Assembly: GCF_001529295.1 (NCBI RefSeq)
Contig: NZ_LLWK01000028.1
Coordinates: forward strand, 20,401 to 84,400
Direction of reading: 5' to 3'
Length of the DNA: 64,000 nt
From: Flavobacterium sp. TAB 87
Lineage (GTDB): Bacteria > Bacteroidota > Bacteroidia > Flavobacteriales > Flavobacteriaceae
The notes below the pieces were generated by a model, which had not been told where the DNA came from, ran no database searches, and saw only the letters and a list, made by a program, of their open reading frames with translations. The translations under genes and the position numbers were made by a program. Below, piece by piece: positions 1-8,554 of the stretch (positions within the stretch are counted from its first letter, which is position 1; each line of letters opens with the position of its first letter).

Positions 1-543
1 TGTTTCTTCAATTATTAACTTCCGTTCCTTTCCTTCACCAAACTTTATATAGCCATAAGGTGGTTTTATTCCGATGTAACGGCCTTCTTTCGCTCTAGCG
101 GTATAGAGTCCTCCTCTAATCTTAATACTCCTGTTTATATTATCCTCTTCAGCAAGCAATAGTTGTAATCCTGCTCTGAAAAAACTTCCGGGAGTATCAT
201 AGTCGAATGTTATTCCCTCGGTTACACTGACGACCTGAATGTTGTATTTTCGCTGAAGCATTTTTACCATACTCATTGCTTCTCCAGCATCCCTACTAAA
301 TCTGTCCATTTGATCTACCAAAAGATAGTCAACAGTTTTAAAATGTTTACTGATAAACTCTTGAAGTTTAATAAAGTCAGGTCTATCAAATGTCTTAGCA
401 CTTCTCCCTCGATCAATAAAAGTATCAGTTAATTCAACATTGTTAAATTTCAACCATTGATCCGTATAAAGCTCCTGTCTTTCAATGGAACCATTACTTT
501 GTCCCAACTGACTAAACCTTAAGTATCTAATCGCTCTTTTCAT
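1..543 (-). CDS. Serine recombinase, 5' part (runs off the left edge)
   Basis: Reading the minus strand from an ATG at 543 gives 181 uninterrupted codons to the window edge. The N-terminal resolvase fold is clear: the region YLRFSQLGQ with the likely nucleophile Ser11, then SIERQE, FIDRGRSAKTFDRPDF and the conserved DQMDRFSRD. After about residue 120, FFRAGLQLLLAEEDN and RGGLYTARAKEGRYIGIKPPYGY match the start of the large-serine-recombinase 'recombinase' domain. Such enzymes integrate and excise mobile elements at short att sites, so this is a candidate integrase for the element. Its start overlaps the upstream small ORF by 17 nt, suggesting coupled translation. The C-terminal DNA-binding part lies outside the window. 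Confidence 0.9.
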   Translation of the reverse strand, partial: MKRAIRYLRFSQLGQSNGSIERQELYTDQWLKFNNVELTDTFIDRGRSAKTFDRPDFIKLQEFISKHFKTVDYLLVDQMDRFSRDAGEAMSMVKMLQRKYNIQVVSVTEGITFDYDTPGSFFRAGLQLLLAEEDNINRSIKIRGGLYTARAKEGRYIGIKPPYGYIKFGEGKERKLIIEET

Positions 544-676
544 TTAATTCATTTAATGTTATAGAAACAATAATTTCAATAAGTAAATTTACGAATTTTT
601 GCTCATTTAGCTTTTCAATATCAAACTTTAACTCATCTATCTTTCCATCAATCAAGCTCTTATCTTCCTGTTCCAT
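527..676 (-). CDS. Small acidic protein (49 aa) overlapping the recombinase start
   Basis: The minus strand from ATG 676 to TAG 527 encodes 49 residues beginning MEQEDKSLIDGKIDELKFDI. The composition is helical and charged, ending in a hydrophobic helix (VNLLIEIIVSITL). A textbook Shine-Dalgarno sequence, AAAGGAGGT, sits 5 nt upstream of the ATG. That is rare in Bacteroidota and is good evidence of translation. The stop overlaps the recombinase start by 17 nt, so the two are probably co-translated. I do not recognise the family. It could be a recombination accessory protein or simply a translational leader. Confidence 0.5.
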   Translation of the reverse strand: MEQEDKSLIDGKIDELKFDIEKLNEQKFVNLLIEIIVSITLNELNEKSD

Positions 677-1061
677 TATTTACCTCCTTTGCTCCTTATG
701 AAAATGAATTCTATTTTACTTTGTGAATTTTATAATAACGCACATAAATAAATTTACAGCAAGGCCAGTAAATCGGATGGGAATGTCAGGTCAGGGCTCT
801 TTTTGACTATTAGTGGCATTTAACATCAGTCGATATATTTCTATCACTCCTACTACTTAACTATTTCCTTTCCAAATTTCAGGACCGAAAAAATTAACTC
901 AATAAACAATCTATATAAATTGTTTCTTTCAATACTTAGTACTAATGAATATATTTCTCTTTCTTGTGGATAGATATCCTTTAACTATGCATTATTTACT
1001 TAATTTTTAAAATGCAGCTCAGACTTTAAGAACGCTCACATTTTTGTGCGCAGCACAATCC
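677..1061. other. Non-coding stretch, nothing recognised
   Basis: AT-rich DNA between the small ORF and the tandem repeats. I see no convincing ORF or RNA gene. It may hold the recombinase promoter and one attachment end, but no att core can be assigned from this sequence alone. Confidence 0.4.
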
Positions 1062-1510
1062 TCAAAGCACATATATAAATTCTGCTACGCTCCATTATAA
1101 AAGAGCTTAGTCGGATATCTGATAAAATAATCTTAAAAAATACTGGCGTTATACTATTCATTATTTTAAAAGATCCTTTTAACTCGATTTCGAAGCCAGG
1201 TATTATAATAAAATATAATTCAATTGAACTTTTAAAGTTGATCATCAAAGCACATTTATAACTTCGCTACGCTCCATTATAAAAGATTTTGTCGGATATC
1301 TGATAAAATAGTCTTAAAAAATACTGGCGTTATACCATTCATTTTTACTTAAGATCCTTTTATCTGGCTTTGGAACCAAAATATTATAATAAAATATTAT
1401 CGAATTGAACTTTTAAAGTTGATCATCAAAGCACATTTATAATTCCGCTAAGCTCCATTATAAAAGAGCTTTTTCAGATATCTGATAAAACAATTTTGAA
1501 AATTAATACC
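1062..1510. repeat. Tandem direct repeats of about 182 bp, roughly 2.5 copies
   Basis: Near-identical blocks begin at 1062, 1245 and 1426, giving periods of 183 and 181 bp. Each starts TCAAAGCACATWTATAA, followed by GCTACGCTCCATTATAAAAG (GCTAAGCTCC in the third copy). GATATCTGATAAAA and an AAGATCCTTTT box follow. The third copy diverges after about 1510. There is no credible reading frame. Such arrays near ssb and recombinase genes can be replication, partition or recombination sites; the function here is not known. Confidence 0.8.
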
Positions 1511-1727
1511 ACTAACTGCGTATAATTTTCAAGATCCTTTTCCATGGCTTATATATCCATTTTGTTATTCCCAAATATTATCAGATTAGAACCATCAGAC
1601 ATTATTTCTAGTCGATTATCTTCTTTCTTTACCATCACACTTAATGCGCTGGACAACCTTACTTCCATCCTATCTGTATTCAAAAGCCAATATGCTAATT
1701 GTCCCATTTCAAGAGCAAAGGTATACT

Positions 1728-1836
1728 AGTGTTTTTAACGCAAAAAAAAGGTCAAGCCCTACGGGTTTATCAAAAAATCTCCATCCGCCGAGGCGGATAG
1801 TATTTATTTGATAAAACCTTGTTTTTGCTAAACACT
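1728..1836. repeat. Long nested imperfect hairpin
   Basis: The outer arms are AGTGTTT at 1728 and its complement AAACACT ending at 1836, with A/T-rich extensions that also pair. Inside, GGTTTATC (1764) pairs with GATAAAACC (ending 1818). The tip is TCCGCCGAGGCGGA (1784-1797). It precedes ssb by about 175 nt. It could be a terminator, a single-strand origin or a recombination site. Confidence 0.6.
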
Positions 1837-2010
1837 AACCTTTTATGCTCTCGAAACGAAACATAGCATACTCCGACTCTTTGGACGAATAAAAAAAATG
1901 TCAACAATGAAATTTAATACCATTTACATTGGAATTAGAGTGAAACAAAACAGCTCCTCCTCTCATTACCGAATAAATTAATTTAAAAAATAATCCTAAA
2001 TATAAAAATC

Positions 2011-2403
2011 ATGAACATCATCGGAAGACTGACAAGGGATGCGGAAGTACGCACAACGTCACAAGAGAAACAAGTTGTAAACTTTTCGATAGCTATCAAT
2101 GACAGCTATCGCAACAAACAAGGCGAACGCATAGAGCAAACAAGTTATTTTGATTGCTCCTATTGGATAAGTCCAAATGTAGCGAAGATACTCACCAAAG
2201 GCGCTTTGGTAGAGCTTACAGGTAGAGCAAGCACTAGAGCGTGGACAGCTAATGACGGGGAATTAAGAGCAAGTTTAAATTTTCACACTACTACTATCAA
2301 ATTGCATGTAGGCGGTAAGAAAACAGACAATATACTTGAAATCTCAAATCAAGAAAAGAGGAAAGTTACAGAACAAGAAACGGTCGATGACCTACCTTTT
2401 TAA
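2011..2403 (+). CDS. ssb: Single-stranded DNA-binding protein (SSB), ICE-encoded
   Basis: A 130-residue protein with an OB fold: MNIIGRLTRDAEVR at the start, VVNFSIAIND, then TSYFDCSYW and ALVELTGRAS. It ends in the acidic tip DDLPF that recruits replication and repair partners in the SSB family. It coats the transferred single strand after conjugation and may support replication of the element. It lies 45 nt upstream of the DUF932 gene in the same direction, with a terminator after the pair. It is shorter than a chromosomal SSB because the linker is short. Product assignment is firm; the conjugation role comes from context. Confidence 0.93.
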   Translation: MNIIGRLTRDAEVRTTSQEKQVVNFSIAINDSYRNKQGERIEQTSYFDCSYWISPNVAKILTKGALVELTGRASTRAWTANDGELRASLNFHTTTIKLHVGGKKTDNILEISNQEKRKVTEQETVDDLPF

Positions 2404-2448
2404 CACCTTTTATTTAATCATTTTTCAACCTTTTAAAATTTTAATATC

Positions 2449-3522
2449 ATGGCACACAATTTAAATTTCAACGAAAGAACAGGACGTTATTCATTTTTTA
2501 GCGTACAAGAAAAAGCATGGCACGGTTTAGGACAAATCGTAAAAGACTATCCTACAAGTTCGGAAGCTATTAAACACGCTGGACTTGATTATGAGGTAAT
2601 AAAAAGCCCTCTTTTCACAAAAGGCTCAAATAGTATTGAAAATACAAACGCTAGCGAAATTAGATATAATGAGCTGGAAGTTCCTAATTATTTTGCTACT
2701 ATCCGCAATGACAATAATACGGTATTGGGTGTAGTAGGCAAAGAGTATCATATCGTACAAAATCGAGAGGCCTTTAGTTTTTTTGATTCTATTGTAGGAG
2801 GTACAGATGGAATCATGTACGAGACTGCAGGCGCATTGGGCAATGGGGAACGAATCTTTATTACTGCAAAATTACCTGACTATATTCGTGTGGGTAATGG
2901 TGACGATGTCACAGAAAAATACATTTTCCTTACCACTTCTCATGATGGTAGTGGAAGTATAACGGCAGCTTTTACTCCTGTTAGAATTGTTTGCCAAAAT
3001 ACGCTTAATGCTTCGCTTCGTAATATGAGCAATGTGGTACGCATTCGCCATACTTCGGGTGCTAAACAACGTTTGGATAACGCTCATAAAGTAATGGGAT
3101 TAGCAAACGAATTTAGTAATCAACTAGAGGGGATTTTTAATGAATGGGCAAAAGTAAGAGTAAATGACAACGAGGCAAAAAAATTGATACAATTAGCACT
3201 ATGTCCCAACAAGGAAACCTTACAGCATATTAAAAGCGGGAATGAGGACGAAATATCCACCGTTTTTAAAAACACGGTTGAAGATGCTTTTGCTTATGCT
3301 ATGACGAGCGACTCACAACAAATGGAAACTACAAAAGGCACTTTATTTGGAGCTTATAACGCAGTTACAGGCTACTACCAAAATGTACGTAGCTACAAGG
3401 ATAATGAAGCCAAATTACAATCTATCATTTTGGGCGGTACTGCACAGATAAAATCACAAAAAGCTTTTGAACTATGTGCCTCATTTCAAAAAATAGGTAC
3501 TGACGTTTTCAACTTCAATTAA
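2449..3522 (+). CDS. DUF932 (phage/plasmid-like TIGR03299) protein
   Basis: A 357-residue protein that starts MAHNLNFNERTGRYSFFSVQ and has AWHGLGQIV, both typical of the DUF932 family found on phages, plasmids and ICEs. Further family-like segments are LGVVGKEYHIVQNREAF, FTPVRIVCQNTLNASL and IRHTSGAKQRLDNA. The biochemical role is unknown. It is frequently next to ssb and anti-restriction genes on mobile DNA, so a DNA maintenance or establishment role is plausible but not shown. It is probably co-transcribed with ssb and followed directly by a strong terminator. Confidence 0.85.
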   Translation: MAHNLNFNERTGRYSFFSVQEKAWHGLGQIVKDYPTSSEAIKHAGLDYEVIKSPLFTKGSNSIENTNASEIRYNELEVPNYFATIRNDNNTVLGVVGKEYHIVQNREAFSFFDSIVGGTDGIMYETAGALGNGERIFITAKLPDYIRVGNGDDVTEKYIFLTTSHDGSGSITAAFTPVRIVCQNTLNASLRNMSNVVRIRHTSGAKQRLDNAHKVMGLANEFSNQLEGIFNEWAKVRVNDNEAKKLIQLALCPNKETLQHIKSGNEDEISTVFKNTVEDAFAYAMTSDSQQMETTKGTLFGAYNAVTGYYQNVRSYKDNEAKLQSIILGGTAQIKSQKAFELCASFQKIGTDVFNFN

Positions 3523-3535
3523 ACAAATTTTAAAA

Positions 3536-3580
3536 TTAAAGGCGACTACCCACTAAAGCAGTCGCCTTTAATTATTTTTC
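3536..3580 (+). terminator. Intrinsic terminator after ssb-DUF932
   Basis: TTAAAGGCGACT pairs with AGTCGCCTTTAA across a 12-nt loop and is followed by TTATTTTTCTTATTTTT. The near-perfect 12-bp stem starts 14 nt after the DUF932 stop. Confidence 0.9.
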
Positions 3581-3899
3581 TTATTTTTCAGAATAAAGTT
3601 TTTCTTTAAATCTTAAGGATTTTGGGACACAACCTTTTCCGGTTGCTTTACTCCAAAATTTGGCTGCAAAAAGACACTCCCTTCCCATGGTCGGGAAAGT
3701 CTTTTTGCAGGAAACGGTGCAACCATTTTAGTAAAACAGCAATAACGCAGCTATCCATTGCTCTTGCTATTTCACCAAAAAGGTCGCGTTTATTATATAG
3801 GATATTCATTATCCTATCTTTTTTACTGGACTTCTTTTCTTTCAACATAAGCGTCAAAAGAAAAGAAGCAAAAGAATGCCGCTTTATTTTCTTCTGGTT
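3581..3899. other. Non-coding stretch with one hairpin
   Basis: CTGCAAAAAGAC (3664-3675) pairs perfectly with GTCTTTTTGCAG (3699-3710), with a second inner pairing of TTCCC with CGGGAA. Open frames exist on both strands but have low-complexity composition and no recognisable family. I see nothing else. Confidence 0.5.
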
Positions 3900-4178
3900 T
3901 TAAACGTGTTTATACGAAACCTCTTCTTGAATCATCTTTTTACTATCTTTATTTTCTCTTGAATAGCTCCACAAAAAAAGTAGTCCAAAAATAATTAGAA
4001 TATAGGATATCCATTTTCCTGTACGTTCCAGAAATAAAATAAAGACTGATTTTTCATAACTTGAAAAACCTTCTGCACCCAAAGGACTTCTTCTATAAAA
4101 TTTTCTTCTGTTAATCCAATAACGAATCCCCAAACAACTTAGCAAAGCTAGAATACTTAAAACTAATGTTGCATACAT
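3900..4178 (-). CDS. Small two-helix membrane protein at the end of the tra region
   Basis: A 92-residue protein with one hydrophobic segment at the N-terminus (LVLSILALLSCLGI) and another near residues 58-72 (ISYILIIFGLLFLW). A basic loop (RRKFYRRSPLGAEGF) lies between them. Similar small proteins occur near tra genes in flavobacterial elements, where they carry unreliable transporter names. I see no transporter features. It lies about 215 nt downstream of traN on the same strand, beyond a probable weak terminator. Function unknown; membrane location is the only supported statement. Confidence 0.6.
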   Translation of the reverse strand: MYATLVLSILALLSCLGIRYWINRRKFYRRSPLGAEGFSSYEKSVFILFLERTGKWISYILIIFGLLFLWSYSRENKDSKKMIQEEVSYKHV

Positions 4179-4282
4179 AATCTGATTATTTTAATTTTCA
4201 GTTTCTAAATTTACTCAAAATTATTTTTTAAAAAGTTCAAGATATTGATTTAGAGCTAATTAATTAAGACAAATATGTCGAT

Positions 4283-4316
4283 CTAACAAAAAAAGGATCT
4301 GTCATTACGAGTGACA
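4283..4316 (-). terminator. Probable terminator downstream of traN
   Basis: On the minus strand TGTCA-CTCGTAA-TGACA is followed by GATCCTTTTTTTGTT. The short 5-bp stem with a good U-tract lies 78 nt after the traN stop. Confidence 0.5.
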
Positions 4317-4393
4317 CAGCCTGCTTTCCATTTTAATATTTTGAAATCTAATAGAAATTAATTTTCAAACAGTTCCCTTCAAAAGCATCTATT

Positions 4394-5296
4394 TCAGTCA
4401 TGTGACTTACTGTTCGTTATTAGTTTTGACTTGACCAAATCTGAATTTTTAAGTTTTAATACCTGATGTCTGTCACCGTTTTTTTCGTAAATTTCTATTA
4501 GCAGTACTTTATCATTGGCAATAGTAAATTGATCCAGCATAAATACATTTGGCTCTACTGTTTTACCTTTAATTGCGCCCAATGGCTTATAAACTTTCAG
4601 TGGATTCAACGTCCTTTCTTGTATAACTGTGCGTTTAGCTAGCTTTTTGTCCACTACTTTAAAAGCAACAAAATCGATATTAAAGGAGACATGACTGAAG
4701 TTAGTAAGCTGAGTATGGAAATAGAATTTGCCATCATCTATATAGAGTCCTTTCAATAAGAATTCGATACCAAAACTTCTAGCACCCTTATTTTTTATTA
4801 TACGTTTGTCTTTTTTATATATCGTTTCCATTAAATCGCTTACCAATGAAGGCGAATTCTTTCCGAGTTCCTCAAAAAGAACATCATTTGTAGGTGATCT
4901 ACTAATCCCTTTCTGCATTCCTAAAAGATTATAATTCAGATCCACAGCTATAGGATTGTAATCCACATTGAAATTATAAAAATGACCATCTTCGGTAATT
5001 ACTGAAAAGTTGGTTTCCTCTTCAAAATTGCGCACTGAAGCTTTTACCCGTAAAACATTTTCCGCATCTTCTGCTTTGCTTGCAATCAAATAATCACTTC
5101 CTAAATCTACGTATCGGATTGCAGCAGGAAATAGTAGATGTGAAGTTTTATTGTAAGTTACCTCTATTTTATATGGGTCGATTTTTTCTAAACTCAATTT
5201 TTGGGCATTATTAACAGTCACTTGCCCTTCTGATTCCGTACTGTATCCTAAAACTAAGACCAGTACTAGTATTAAAGCTTTTATTGTTGTTTTCAT
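4394..5296 (-). CDS. traN: Conjugative transposon protein TraN (VirB9-like)
   Basis: A Bacteroidota TraN (DUF4138) homologue by order and sequence. I prefer the ATG at 5296, which gives 300 aa starting MKTTIKALILVLVLVLGYS, a clean signal peptide. An upstream in-frame ATG at 5329, directly after the traM stop, would add 11 residues and spoil the signal. The mature protein is beta-rich and lacks membrane segments. In MPF-B systems TraN is the VirB9-like outer-membrane part of the core channel and works with TraM. Last gene of the tra operon proper. Confidence 0.88.
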   Translation of the reverse strand: MKTTIKALILVLVLVLGYSTESEGQVTVNNAQKLSLEKIDPYKIEVTYNKTSHLLFPAAIRYVDLGSDYLIASKAEDAENVLRVKASVRNFEEETNFSVITEDGHFYNFNVDYNPIAVDLNYNLLGMQKGISRSPTNDVLFEELGKNSPSLVSDLMETIYKKDKRIIKNKGARSFGIEFLLKGLYIDDGKFYFHTQLTNFSHVSFNIDFVAFKVVDKKLAKRTVIQERTLNPLKVYKPLGAIKGKTVEPNVFMLDQFTIANDKVLLIEIYEKNGDRHQVLKLKNSDLVKSKLITNSKSHD

Positions 5297-5329
5297 ATTT
5301 TTTTTATTAAGTTTTATCAAGGGGAGCAT

Positions 5330-6631
5330 TTAATTTTTTGAGACTAGAAACACTTGAAGCCCTGACTTCAATGTTACTTTTGGAGTTTTCATTTTTTTTG
5401 AAAAATAACCTGATATACCTTGTACCAGACCACGGCTCAAATCGCCTGCTATCTGTTGCCCAGGGGAGCTTGAAAGCATAATACTGCTTCCTGAACTTAG
5501 CCCCATATTGGCAGCCATGTCTTTTACAGCGCTCATTTCTGGGGAATAGGGTACAAATAATCCTTTTTGTCCATCTAATCCATAAATAGTAAGATTAACC
5601 GGAAGAATAGTACCATCCAACTCAATGGAAGTAATTTTCATTTGCAGCCTTCCTTGATTAAATTTTGAATTTGCCGTCAATACTGTCCCTTGTGGAATAA
5701 TACGGTTTTGCATTTTGGCAGGCTCTAACAAACGTAAACGAACATTACTTTCCACTGATACCACCTGTGTGGTTTGGATGACGGCACGAACACTATTTTT
5801 GCGTTGTGACTCTTGTTCTATTTTGCCAACTGTAAAGAATCCTCGATTGCGACTTTCGCTCCAATTGGCTATAAAAGTGCTATCAGGAAGATCTCTATGC
5901 AATGACGAAACCGCACTTTTACTTGCAGGAATAAGTGAAACAAACGACTCCATTTGGCTCAAAGAGCTAGCAATACTTCCCGTTTTCTCCTTTGATTGTT
6001 CCGTTGATGCTGTATTCGTAGGCAAGTATTTTGCAGCCATCTGATAGGATTTTTCCATTAGCTCCAATTGGGTATCTACTGGATTCATAGGCGCTTCGTC
6101 TTTTCTAGCCAGTTGTGCTTTTAATTCATCCAGTTGTTTCTGCAATTCTTGTGTCTCAGCAGTATCGTTTTCATAAAAAGTACCGAGTGTTTTTTGTGCA
6201 TTGCGATAACTATTCAGCGAAATATTGGCATTAGCTTCTTTTTCAATTTCAGGACCATTATCAACAGTTTCATGGGTGTTACCTTCACTCCAGTAATCAG
6301 AAAGCGAGCTTAGCGCATTTTGTTTTTCTTGATTTTTTTCGTCCATCAATTCTTGTTCATAGGCTTTTTGTTTATCATGTTGTAAACCGACAGTAGAAGC
6401 CTGAGGAACTGAATCATTAAGACCTACTGCTTCTTTCTTTTTTACGTCTTCCGATGGTTTAAAAATTAAATACATACAACCAAGAAATACTATAATCATC
6501 AACGCGAACAGGATTGGCTTTTTAAATTTTTCTAATTTATGATCTGAATGTTCTCGTACTGTATCTGTACTTTCATTTAAGTTACCATCCGTAACCAAGA
6601 CCGTGTTTTTTTTGTTTTCACTTTCTTTCAT
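5330..6631 (-). CDS. traM: Conjugative transposon protein TraM (VirB10-like)
   Basis: 433 aa with one membrane helix near residues 38-58 (KPILFALMIIVFLGCMYLIF), a cytoplasmic N-tail, a charged and helical middle (many E, K and Q; LQKQLDELKAQLARKDEAP), and a beta-rich C-terminal half (RLLEPAKMQNRIIPQGTVL, VNLTIYGLDGQKGLFVPYS). It ends in a Gly/Ser-rich stretch and a final beta region. This is the layout of VirB10/TraM proteins, which span the envelope and sense ATPase state. It overlaps the traL stop by 14 nt. Confidence 0.9.
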   Translation of the reverse strand: MKESENKKNTVLVTDGNLNESTDTVREHSDHKLEKFKKPILFALMIIVFLGCMYLIFKPSEDVKKKEAVGLNDSVPQASTVGLQHDKQKAYEQELMDEKNQEKQNALSSLSDYWSEGNTHETVDNGPEIEKEANANISLNSYRNAQKTLGTFYENDTAETQELQKQLDELKAQLARKDEAPMNPVDTQLELMEKSYQMAAKYLPTNTASTEQSKEKTGSIASSLSQMESFVSLIPASKSAVSSLHRDLPDSTFIANWSESRNRGFFTVGKIEQESQRKNSVRAVIQTTQVVSVESNVRLRLLEPAKMQNRIIPQGTVLTANSKFNQGRLQMKITSIELDGTILPVNLTIYGLDGQKGLFVPYSPEMSAVKDMAANMGLSSGSSIMLSSSPGQQIAGDLSRGLVQGISGYFSKKMKTPKVTLKSGLQVFLVSKN

Positions 6632-6905
6632 GTTTTCTATTTTTTATAATTAATAGTAATGAATCCCTTAGCGATGCTGTGGATTCGTTCTTTTTGATAA
6701 GAGCGTTTTCAATACGCTCCGCATCCAGCTTGCTACTGTGTTTTCCGGTTTCAAACCAAACGCTAAGTGTAACAACTACCGTAAGAATCAAATAACTGAT
6801 AAAACAATACAGAATGTACTTGTACTGTTTCTTTAAAGGAAATACTCTCCAGCCTGCATCAATCTGTATTAACCATAAGTGAATATTTGTTCGTAAATTT
6901 TCCAT
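6618..6905 (-). CDS. traL: TraL-like small membrane protein
   Basis: 95 aa: a short cytoplasmic N-terminus (MENLRTNIHLWLIQIDAGWR), one membrane helix (YILYCFISYLILTVVVTLSVW) and a charged helical tail. It sits between traK and traM, the traL position of CTnDOT-type elements. The name rests on synteny, size and topology, because the sequence is poorly conserved. Its stop overlaps the traM start by 14 nt. Confidence 0.7.
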   Translation of the reverse strand: MENLRTNIHLWLIQIDAGWRVFPLKKQYKYILYCFISYLILTVVVTLSVWFETGKHSSKLDAERIENALIKKNESTASLRDSLLLIIKNRKHERK

Positions 6906-6916
6906 CTTAGTTTATT

Positions 6917-7540
6917 TTAGCGTTCTATAATTTCTAAATCATTATTCTGCACTACAGTAAACTTTTCTATGTTGAAGCCTTGCGGATTAGTATCTGAACG
7001 AACCGAATTCACAAGATAGCAGGAGGTAATTAGATTGCGTTTAGTTACATTACTTGAGCGAATGATGATTTGTTTAGCATAGGTTTTTACAGCATAAGGA
7101 TAGGTTTCGAAGTTGCAAACCACACTATCTACTTCAAGTCGCTGTTGTACATTACCTGAAATAATCCGATTGTAATATCCCTTTTCCTCTAAGTCTTTGT
7201 AATAATTAAAAGCGCTCTTGTCTGCTAGATTAAAGGCTCTTTTCACATTATTTTCTATAGCATCCTTGTCAGGTGCGAGCGTAAAAAAAAGCTCATGAAA
7301 TCGGCGTACATGCTCACGAGCTTCTACAGGACGATTGATTGAGGCATCTTGCGCCAGCGCTAGCATTAATGATTTTCCGTTATCCAATACATAAACTTTT
7401 TGACGCTGCAATTCTGCAAATCGATACGATTCCCAAATTGCATATCCTGCTACTCCAACACAGAGTACTGCAAATACTATGGCATACAGTCTGATTTGCT
7501 TGAAGCTATTTTCGATGTTTCTTAATGTTTTAAATTCCAT
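6917..7540 (-). CDS. traK: Conjugative transposon protein TraK (VirB8-like)
   Basis: 207 aa. It has a cytoplasmic N-tail (MEFKTLRNIENSFKQIRLYA), a single membrane helix (IVFAVLCVGVAGYAIWESYR) and a periplasmic NTF2-like domain containing KVYVLDNGKSLMLA, REHVRRFHELFFTLAPD and YYNRIISGNVQQRLEVDSV. This is the Bacteroidota TraK signature. VirB8-type proteins scaffold the inner-membrane part of the type IV secretion channel. It lies 19 nt downstream of traJ. Confidence 0.9.
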   Translation of the reverse strand: MEFKTLRNIENSFKQIRLYAIVFAVLCVGVAGYAIWESYRFAELQRQKVYVLDNGKSLMLALAQDASINRPVEAREHVRRFHELFFTLAPDKDAIENNVKRAFNLADKSAFNYYKDLEEKGYYNRIISGNVQQRLEVDSVVCNFETYPYAVKTYAKQIIIRSSNVTKRNLITSCYLVNSVRSDTNPQGFNIEKFTVVQNNDLEIIER

Positions 7541-7559
7541 TTTTTTCGATTTTAAATTA

Positions 7560-8552
7560 TTACTGCATTAATCTACCGCCAATATTTCCGGCAACTGCTC
7601 CTGTGCCAGCCCCAACCATATTTCCTGTTTTGGTGGTAGTTTGGTTTAGGTTACGCATAAAGTTACCTGCTCCGCCAGCCTGAATAATCCAACCGGTCAC
7701 AGTAGGAATTGTGAAGTAGCCAATGATGCCAATAATCATAAAGATGATGTACACTGTACTGGATGAATCTGGAATAAAACTGGGATCGGATAAACTGTCA
7801 ATATCCTTCTGCAGTATTAACGACTGGAACTTGGACAACATCGCGCTAAAAAGATCAGAAACGGGCAACCAGAGATACACACTAATGTATCGGGTAAACC
7901 ACTGCGTCAGCGTGGACTGAAACCCATCCCAGACTGAAATAGCAAAAGCTATAGGTCCTAAAATTGATAGCACAATCAAGAAGAAAGTTCGTATCGTATC
8001 AATTACCAGTGCAGCAGCTTGAAAAAGCACTTCTAAAAACTCTCGAAAACTATCGCGAATCATTTTCTTGATACTATACATTTCTCTTTCAATATACATA
8101 CCCGATATGGTTGCCAAATCAGCAGGTGACCAACCTATTTCATCCAATTTCTTATCAAATTCTTCATTCGAAACTAAATAAGCTGTCTCAGGATTGCGCA
8201 GCATAGCCTCTCTTTCCAATTGGTCTTTTTGCTGTTGCAAAGCATTTAAATCCAGCACTTGGTTTTCTAATATACTATGTGTTCCTTTTACAATTGGACT
8301 AAGCACGCCGTTAAGCGTTCCTAAAACAATCGTTGGAAAAAACATAATACAGAGGCCTAATGCAAATGGCCTAAGTAACGGAAAAACGTCTATCGGTTCT
8401 GCACTACTGAGTGCCTGCCACACTTTTAACGCTACATAAAACAAAGCTCCCAATCCAGCTAAACCTTTTGCTACTGCTGCCATATCTGCTGATAGAGGCA
8501 GCATCTCATCATACAGCGAACGCAGTACTTCGTGAAGATTACTAAATTCCAT
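7560..8552 (-). CDS. traJ: Conjugative transposon protein TraJ (VirB6-like)
   Basis: 330 aa polytopic membrane protein with hydrophobic segments near residues 25-45, 65-85 (FALGLCIMFFPTIVLGTLNG), 175-205 (AALVIDTIRTFFLIVLSILGPIAFA split over two helices) and 270-295 (IIFMIIGIIGYFTIPTVTGW). It ends in a glycine-rich tail. Conserved TraJ features include the WxxFQSTLTQWFTRYISVYLWLPV-type amphipathic stretch. It forms the inner-membrane channel in the VirB6 role. It is 2 nt from the upstream DUF4141 gene, so the operon is continuous. Confidence 0.9.
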   Translation of the reverse strand: MEFSNLHEVLRSLYDEMLPLSADMAAVAKGLAGLGALFYVALKVWQALSSAEPIDVFPLLRPFALGLCIMFFPTIVLGTLNGVLSPIVKGTHSILENQVLDLNALQQQKDQLEREAMLRNPETAYLVSNEEFDKKLDEIGWSPADLATISGMYIEREMYSIKKMIRDSFREFLEVLFQAAALVIDTIRTFFLIVLSILGPIAFAISVWDGFQSTLTQWFTRYISVYLWLPVSDLFSAMLSKFQSLILQKDIDSLSDPSFIPDSSSTVYIIFMIIGIIGYFTIPTVTGWIIQAGGAGNFMRNLNQTTTKTGNMVGAGTGAVAGNIGGRLMQ

Positions 8553-8554
8553 GA

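Noticed and set aside
3622..3903. 93-aa plus-strand ORF and a 69-aa minus-strand ORF over the same DNA
   Set aside because: Both overlap a hairpin, have odd composition (runs of Lys, Phe and Ser) and resemble no family; non-coding DNA is the simpler reading.
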